A DNA stretch of 21,798 nt, taken from positions 527,628 to 549,425 of the forward strand of contig BFEA01000474.1 of the NCBI GenBank assembly GCA_003427395.1. Reading direction: 5' to 3'. The notes beneath the pieces are model-generated. The model was not told the origin of the DNA and searched no databases. It saw only the letters and a program-made list of their open reading frames with translations. The translations under genes were made by a program, and so were the position numbers. The stretch's first letter is position 1, and the number at the start of each line of letters is the position of its first letter. Of this stretch, positions 17,990-21,798 are shown piece after piece. The stretch comes from Chara braunii (lineage: Eukaryota; Streptophyta; Charophyceae; Charales; Characeae).

Positions 17990-18053
17990 GTGGGAACCTT
18001 TGTGCTCCCACACAGTCCAAAGGACTGTTCTTTTCCCACGAGGCAGCTGCCTC
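17990..18053. repeat. Three adjacent hairpins
   Basis: GTGGGA/TCCCAC (17990-18011, loop 10), ACAGTCC/GGACTGT (18012-18028, loop AAA) and the 14-bp palindrome GAGGCAGCTGCCTC (18040-18053). The first two touch without a spacer. A run of 19 T follows at 18061-18079. Confidence 0.85.
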
Positions 18054-18060
18054 ATTTTCG

Positions 18061-18358
18061 TTTTTTTTTTTTTTTTTTTACAGTTTTAGTTTGTTTCATC
18101 CTTTCCCGTTTTCCCCTTGCTGGCTGTGTCCCAAAGGCTGCGAACGAGGAGGGAGAAACGAGAGGGTCTCAAAAAAAAAAGAAGGAAAGGAAAATAATAA
18201 TAATAATAAACAAAAAAAAAACAAATTCCTCACGAGCAGAACGGTTGCCCGTTGTAAACGGGCGCCTACTGGTGTCTTTTAGGGACACTAAGTCCCCCGC
18301 CACATCTGCGAGCGTCATTTGGCGCTATGTGCCCTTTATTTTTTTTTATTTTTTTTAG
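18061..18358. repeat. Poly-T, poly-A and AAT-rich tracts with a 7-bp hairpin
   Basis: T19 at 18061-18079, an A-run near 18171-18180, AAT repeats and A-runs at about 18192-18226, and a T-rich run at about 18337-18357. GCCCGTT/AACGGGC (18247-18263, loop GTA) lies between them. The alternation of A and T runs could itself form long weak pairings. Confidence 0.75.
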
Positions 18359-18365
18359 TAAAGAA

Positions 18366-18387
18366 GTCGTTGGCATAAGCCAACGAC
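18366..18387. repeat. Perfect hairpin, 9-bp arms, 4-nt loop
   Basis: GTCGTTGGC (18366-18374), loop ATAA, GCCAACGAC (18379-18387). Confidence 0.9.
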
Positions 18388-18434
18388 CACGGTTTTTCTA
18401 ACTCCTACGTCGTGCTGGCACCTCCCCCCGCTTG

Positions 18435-18482
18435 TTTTTCGATCTGCAGACCCAGGTTCGATTCACGTCAGGAATCGAAAAA
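18435..18482. repeat. Stem with 9-bp arms and 30-nt loop
   Basis: TTTTTCGAT (18435-18443) pairs with ATCGAAAAA (18474-18482). The loop holds GGTTCGATTC, which resembles a pol III B box, but the bases around it do not form a tRNA T-stem. Confidence 0.8.
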
Positions 18483-18526
18483 TATTTAGGCCATTTATCG
18501 ATTTATGCATGTTATCCTTGCGCAGG

Positions 18527-18580
18527 GGCCATGCTATGGCCGCTCGACTGTTTTCAGTCGTGAGATCTGTCGATCTCGCG
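18527..18580. repeat. Three consecutive short hairpins
   Basis: GGCCAT/ATGGCC (18527-18541, loop GCT), CGACTG/CAGTCG (18545-18560, loop TTTT) and GAGATC/GATCTC (18562-18577, loop TGTC, extendable by three pairs including one G-T). Spacers are one to three bases. Confidence 0.85.
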
Positions 18581-18629
18581 GACGAAACTGGTCGCACTTC
18601 ATGCTTTCAAAAACAGGCTGCTCCGAAAA

Positions 18630-18774
18630 AGGAGCTAGCCCAGGCAGTGTGTCGTCAGGCTCGATCCCAGCGTCTGATGGCTGATAGCTTGATGTTGTAA
18701 CCTACTGGGCTAGCTCCTATTCACGGAAGCTAGACCCACAACTCTTCTATTTGAAGAGTTGTTGCCCAGTAGGT
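18630..18774. repeat. Nested and mutually exclusive long stems
   Basis: AGGAGCTAGCCCAG (18630-18643) is the exact reverse complement of 18705-18718 (14 bp). ACCTACTGGGC (18700-18710) is the exact reverse complement of 18764-18774 (11 bp). The two stems share 18705-18710, so only one can form at a time. Inside the second lies ACAACTCTTC/GAAGAGTTGT (18738-18762, 10 bp, loop TATTT), which leaves one base before the closing arm. If transcribed, this could switch between two folds. Confidence 0.85.
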
Positions 18775-19001
18775 CACCCAGCCTCAAGACTGGGCAGCCC
18801 CAAACTGCCTCACCTTGGCAAACGGTCGTCGCCCCACCATCTAACGAGCTGGGGCTTAGCCCGCTGGACCCGATAGGCCACCACTATGATCTACTCAGGC
18901 TCTGAATCGCCCGCCTTAACAGCCGCGCGTCATCATTTTAAGTAGGATAGGAGTTAGACTTAGTATTCCAACGCCAATACGCCCCTCCGTACTCGCCAGA
19001 C

Positions 19002-19203
19002 GTGGTTGGTGACCAACCGCACCACCGCTATAGCATGTCGGAAACGTTTGGACTTAAGTAAAAATTTAGTCCCTCAGTCGCAGGTTCCGTCTTAATAAAC
19101 GTTTGGCAACGTCAGTCTCATCAAGTCCTTCAATTCAACGAAAGAGCCGGACAGTGTCCGACGTTTAAAATCCCCGGCAAATACCCTTGTCAGGGTATTT
19201 GCC
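19002..19203. repeat. Last hairpins of the dense domain
   Basis: GTGGTTGGT/ACCAACCGC (19002-19020, one-base centre, one G-T pair), CGGACA/TGTCCG (19148-19160, one-base centre) and GGCAAATACCCT/AGGGTATTTGCC (19176-19203, loop TGTC, 12 perfect pairs). Beyond 19203 strong hairpins stop. Confidence 0.88.
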
Positions 19204-20050
19204 CCGACAGCATTTCCAGACCCCATTTAATGACTTCCACGCCATTCATCATTCCTAAAAAAAAGTCAGGATTCCTACGAAAGTCCCATGCAAAAGCAAC
19301 GATCACAATACACAACAATTCCAATGATCGTCCGGAACTAAGCCGAAATTTTTCCACAAACATATAACAAAACAACAACAAACTAGATTTAGCCTTCAGA
19401 GGCCTTAACTCAATACCACAAAACAGGATTTAGCCTCCAGAAGCCTTAAGTCAATACAACTCATAAATGAATGGAATGATACCAGATTTTGCCTCTGGCA
19501 AGTAATCAAACTTGGATCCGTACCGGAAGCCCTCCAGCTAGATCCAAAATGAAATTCATCCGATTGATAGCTTTGTTGCACCTAAGTAGAACTCAAGTGA
19601 GCCAAGAATAACCCCTGACAGGCCTCTCAAGCGTATCAACCTTCTGGAAGTTGTTCAGACGAAGTTTAAACGGACCATTCAGAGAGAAACCATTCATCCA
19701 AAGTCCCCGTCCACGCTTGAAACTCACCCCAATCCACATAAGTTACCATGCCCGTTACTTCTGAATCCCTTGTGATATGCGTCGAGGAATGGCGTAATCC
19801 GCTTACGGGATAGCATCTCAACATCAAGCCCCGCTTTAGATTCGAGCCTCACCACATTCCCTCAGATTTCAGTGTTGGGACCTTATCAATCCCCCGCATA
19901 TAAAGTAGGACAGTCCCACCTCGTACAACCAAGGTTGATCAGACCCCGACCATAGAGATAAAGTGACTTTGTTTCAAACGAGGTTAGGTGATCACTTCTC
20001 CCCTCATGGCAAACAATAGTCACCTACCCTTACATGCAGTGTTTTAACAA
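19204..20050. other. Non-coding; tentative LTR of the third retroelement
   Basis: No coding frame is recognised. If the polypurine tract and TG start at 20060-20074 are right, the part next to 20060 is the U3 of a minus-strand 3' LTR. The expected TATA box on the minus strand is not clear, and the LTR end is not found. A 41-bp-period duplication lies at 19386-19457. Confidence 0.35.
19386..19457. repeat. Direct repeat, 31-bp core, 41-bp period
   Basis: GATTTAGCCTTCAGAGGCCT and following (19386-19416) is repeated with four changes at 19427-19457. A weak third echo (GATTTTGCCTC) begins near 19486. Confidence 0.82.
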
Positions 20051-20074
20051 GGCCTTAACACCTTCCTCCCTTTC
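20051..20074 (-). other. Probable polypurine tract and LTR start
   Basis: On the minus strand GAAAGGGAGGAAGG (20074-20061) is followed at once by TGTTAAGGCC (20060-20051). A purine run ending directly before TGTT is the classical junction of internal region and 3' LTR. It lies on the same strand as, and downstream of, the gag remnant at 20628-21287. Confidence 0.55.
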
Positions 20075-20570
20075 AATGATTGTGTAGTCTTCCTTCCTTA
20101 AACCACTCAGGATTCGAAAGACAACATCCCACTATGGACCAGGAGCATAGCTCCAACGCAGGCCTCACTACCACCTACAGAGTTCACATTGGAAAATTGT
20201 CGTGACATGATAACAGACATACAATCATCTCATTCATGACACGAAGGTCACACATTATATTCAAAACCAACTGACAACAATACAATTCACAACAATTCAC
20301 AACGAATGTCTTCACATGAAATTTCATAAGCATTCCTGGTTCATCATCTCTCGATCACAACGAGAGTTCATCCATGTCACACAATGAAATAAACTTAGGA
20401 AAAACCACTCTGTAAAATATCACATAAAGTCAACAATCGAATAACCCGAAGTTAATCGAGTAATAACAACTGACCGATCCTTGAAAAACATGAGCGTAGA
20501 TCATGAGATCTGCAAGACTTAAAAACAATATCTCAAAAGTAAAATAACGGAGCCAAGACAAGTCTAGCTC
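20075..20570. other. Non-coding gap where pol would be expected
   Basis: Between the gag remnant and the polypurine tract only about 500 bases remain, too little for pol. No protease, reverse transcriptase or integrase motif is seen on either strand, so pol has been deleted or decayed beyond recognition. Confidence 0.45.
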
Positions 20571-21287
20571 CTCAATTTCTCCCACACGCGATCGATAAGC
20601 ACATCCCTAATAAATTTGTCTTCCTTCTTAGTTGGGCTCACGTTTATTCACAATCCCTTTTTCAATATCACATTCAAGGCGCCTGCAAAATCGCATCTTA
20701 TGACCCCATATACCACAGTATGTGCACCTCAGAGGTTTGTAATGCCCTGTGACTTTCTTCATGTTAGCCCCCTGATTGGAACATTCACCTTGCTCTCGTA
20801 TCTCTAAGCTCATATTCAAAGGGGTCATAATGTTTTCTCGAGACTCTAGACGAACATCTTGCAATGATTCAATATATCTGGCTCGATTATCTTTCCGACA
20901 AGTCCGTTGACACCCTTCAGCTCAGTTACGCGCAACCCTCGCAGCCTTAGCGAGCGTACGAGGTCGTTCCAACTGATCGGACTGCTCCTCGCCACCTAAT
21001 TGCACTAGCTTTCTTTTTCCCTTATCATTCTCCTTTTTGGGTGACTCCGTAAACTTGGCGATCATTAATCTTTCAAATTCAGTCCAAGTTCCAAAAGCTC
21101 GTGACAAAAGTCCGACGTCAAATTTCAACCTTTCGATGACAAAGTTCATGATAAAAAGGAATTTGTGATGTTCCTCCCAAAGCATTAACGATGCCAAGTT
21201 CTAAAAAGTCCGTAAGAACTCGGCGACCTCGATGCCTTTGAAAAGAGGATACATACAGTCGAACGTTCCCTTCGTCGTCGTTTTAGT
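20570..21287 (-). pseudogene. Ty3/Gypsy-type gag with CCHC zinc knuckle (degraded)
   Basis: One minus frame from 21287 reads KGTFDCMYPLFKGIEVAEFL, then a stop (21201-21203), then NFVIERLKFDVGLLSRAFGT and FERLMIAKF, typical of the capsid-like gag domain. A charged linker follows, then a second stop (20922-20924), and a zinc knuckle CTYCGIWGHKMRFC (Cx2Cx4Hx4C) near 20735-20694, before a third stop at 20628-20630. After a frameshift it continues with PTKKEDKFIRDVLIDRVWEKL. In the family this protein builds the particle and packages RNA. Three stops and a frameshift make it non-functional. Confidence 0.8.
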
Positions 21288-21446
21288 CTGCAAGAGACAC
21301 AAAATTTTATCAATAATCGAATCTAACTTCTTAAATCAAAATCTCGTAAAAACCCATAATCATAACTCGCTAAGCGTCCGGCGGGCGGTGTGGACCACGC
21401 CCGCAGAAATAAAAGTAACTGGCAACAAAGTCCAAGTTTAATTCAC
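21288..21446 (-). promoter_or_regulatory. Splice-acceptor-like sequence upstream of gag remnant
   Basis: On the minus strand TTTTGTGTCTCTTGCAG ends at 21288, immediately before the first gag codons (ACT AAA ACG). The preceding bases are T/A-rich with ATTATTGAT, a possible branch site. A donor is not identified. It could be a real intron of the element or host transcript, or a coincidence. Confidence 0.25.
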
Positions 21447-21660
21447 GAATTAAAAAAAAAAATAACAAATAGAAAAAGAAAAAAAACATAAGAGAAAGGG
21501 CAAGGAGAGACAGAGATACAAAAAAAAAAATAAAAAATAAAAAAAAAAATAGAGATAGATAGATAGATAGACAGACAGAGAGCGAGAGAGAGAGAGAGGA
21601 GCAACGAAAGAGCAAAGAAAAAAAAAAAAAACGAATACGAGTAAAAAAAGAAAAAAAGTT
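21447..21660. repeat. A-rich low-complexity block with (GATA)n, (GACA)n and (GA)n
   Basis: Runs of A with interspersed TAA, GAA and GAG words fill the block. At about 21551-21598 a compound microsatellite of GATA, then GACA, then GA is clear. The hydrophobic Phe/Leu/Ser-rich open frames on the minus strand are translations of this simple sequence. Confidence 0.9.
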
Positions 21661-21777
21661 TGATATGAAGATTTTTCATTTCATTTAAGTAAGCAAGTGA
21701 CCGCGGTATGATCAAGGCACAATTATTGCATAGTGGAATCAATATTGACTTAAAAAAGCGGAATAATATTACGTCAA

Positions 21778-21798
21778 TTTTTTTTTTTTTTTTTTTTT
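21778..21798. repeat. Poly-T run at window end
   Basis: At least 21 T reach the last base of the window. It could be the poly-A tail of a minus-strand retroposed sequence lying beyond the edge, or a simple repeat at a contig end. Confidence 0.85.

Larger units (their letters stand above)
16818..19203. other. Hairpin-dense domain (chain of about 30 short perfect stem-loops)
   Basis: The region is filled with short inverted repeats of different sequence. Perfect stems of at least 8 bp with loops of 12 nt or less start at 16818 (11 bp), 17078 (8), 17350 (10), 17390 (8), 17435 (10), 17468 (12), 17502 (8), 17647 (9), 17943 (9 of a longer stem), 18366 (9), 18738 (10) and 19176 (12). Many 5-7 bp stems fill the gaps. 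Chance would give about 0.5 such stems in this length at equal base use. The arms are not copies of one element. No protein-coding gene is visible across it. What it does is unknown: candidates are a structured RNA, a hot spot of template-switch mutation, or inserted organelle DNA. Confidence 0.8.

Noticed and set aside
17620-18055. Open frames of Ser-Leu and Arg-Glu repeats on both strands
   Set aside because: These are translations of the CT/TATC microsatellite.
18444-18473. B-box-like GGTTCGATTC, also similar words near 8147, 8196, 790 and 920
   Set aside because: The five bases on each side cannot form a T-stem and no acceptor, D-arm or anticodon arm could be drawn, so no tRNA or tRNA-derived SINE is called.
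16818-19203. CRISPR-like array as an explanation for the repeated hairpins
   Set aside because: The stems differ in sequence and spacing, there is no constant repeat, and the context is eukaryotic.
21370-21742. Phe/Leu/Ser-rich minus-strand frames resembling membrane proteins
   Set aside because: They translate A-rich and GA/GATA simple sequence. The apparent hydrophobic segments follow from poly-A read on the opposite strand.

Overview
This window looks like intergenic, transposon-rich nuclear DNA of a eukaryote, most likely from the green lineage (plant or streptophyte alga). The reasons are several decayed Ty3/Gypsy retrotransposons, one of which carries an integrase chromodomain, together with long CT and GATA microsatellites, minisatellites, poly-A and poly-T runs, and no operon-like gene packing. 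The species call is inference and weak. I recognise no intact host gene, tRNA, rRNA or CRISPR array.

Layout. Bases 1-3.25 kb are non-coding, with a 73-bp tandem duplication, a pyrimidine-rich tract holding a 57/58-bp duplication, and one 97-codon open frame without ATG. Bases 3.35-5.73 kb hold a minus-strand Ty3/Gypsy pol pseudogene. Read 5' to 3' it gives RNase H, the H2C2 zinc finger and DDE core of integrase, the integrase C-terminus with a chromodomain, a polypurine tract and the start of a 3' LTR. It has eight in-frame stops and at least two frameshifts. Two unrecognised minus-strand open frames (6.18-6.72 and 7.12-7.37 kb) may belong to the same element. Bases 7.4-10.0 kb show nothing recognisable apart from one strong hairpin.

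Bases 10.99-14.62 kb hold two diverged direct copies of a segment of about 1.6 kb. Each copy starts on the minus strand with TGTCGGAGGG, has a TATA box about 1.06-1.10 kb further on, and ends in a gag-like reading frame of the same unknown family. A truncated reverse-transcriptase fragment with a YLDD motif is wedged between them. This is best read as LTR + gag / partial RT / LTR + gag, an internally deleted or tandemly recombined Ty3/Gypsy element. An unrecognised 133-codon minus-strand frame (10.04-10.44 kb) may be a further part of it.

Bases 14.6-16.4 kb show nothing recognised. Bases 16.55-16.79 kb are a 54-bp minisatellite. Bases 16.82-19.20 kb are the most unusual part. It is a dense chain of about 30 different short perfect hairpins, many with 8-14 bp arms and loops under 12 nt, interrupted by a long CT/TATC microsatellite. 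My count is 12 perfect stems of at least 8 bp with loops of 12 nt or less, against about 0.5 expected by chance in that length. Bases 19.4-21.3 kb hold a third minus-strand Ty3/Gypsy remnant, with a gag carrying a CCHC zinc knuckle and a polypurine tract joined to an LTR-like start, but no pol. The window ends in A-rich and GATA/GACA/GA repeats and a poly-T run.

No genes work together here in a living pathway. The coding pieces are fossil retroelement parts, all on the minus strand. The candidate for something undescribed is the hairpin chain.
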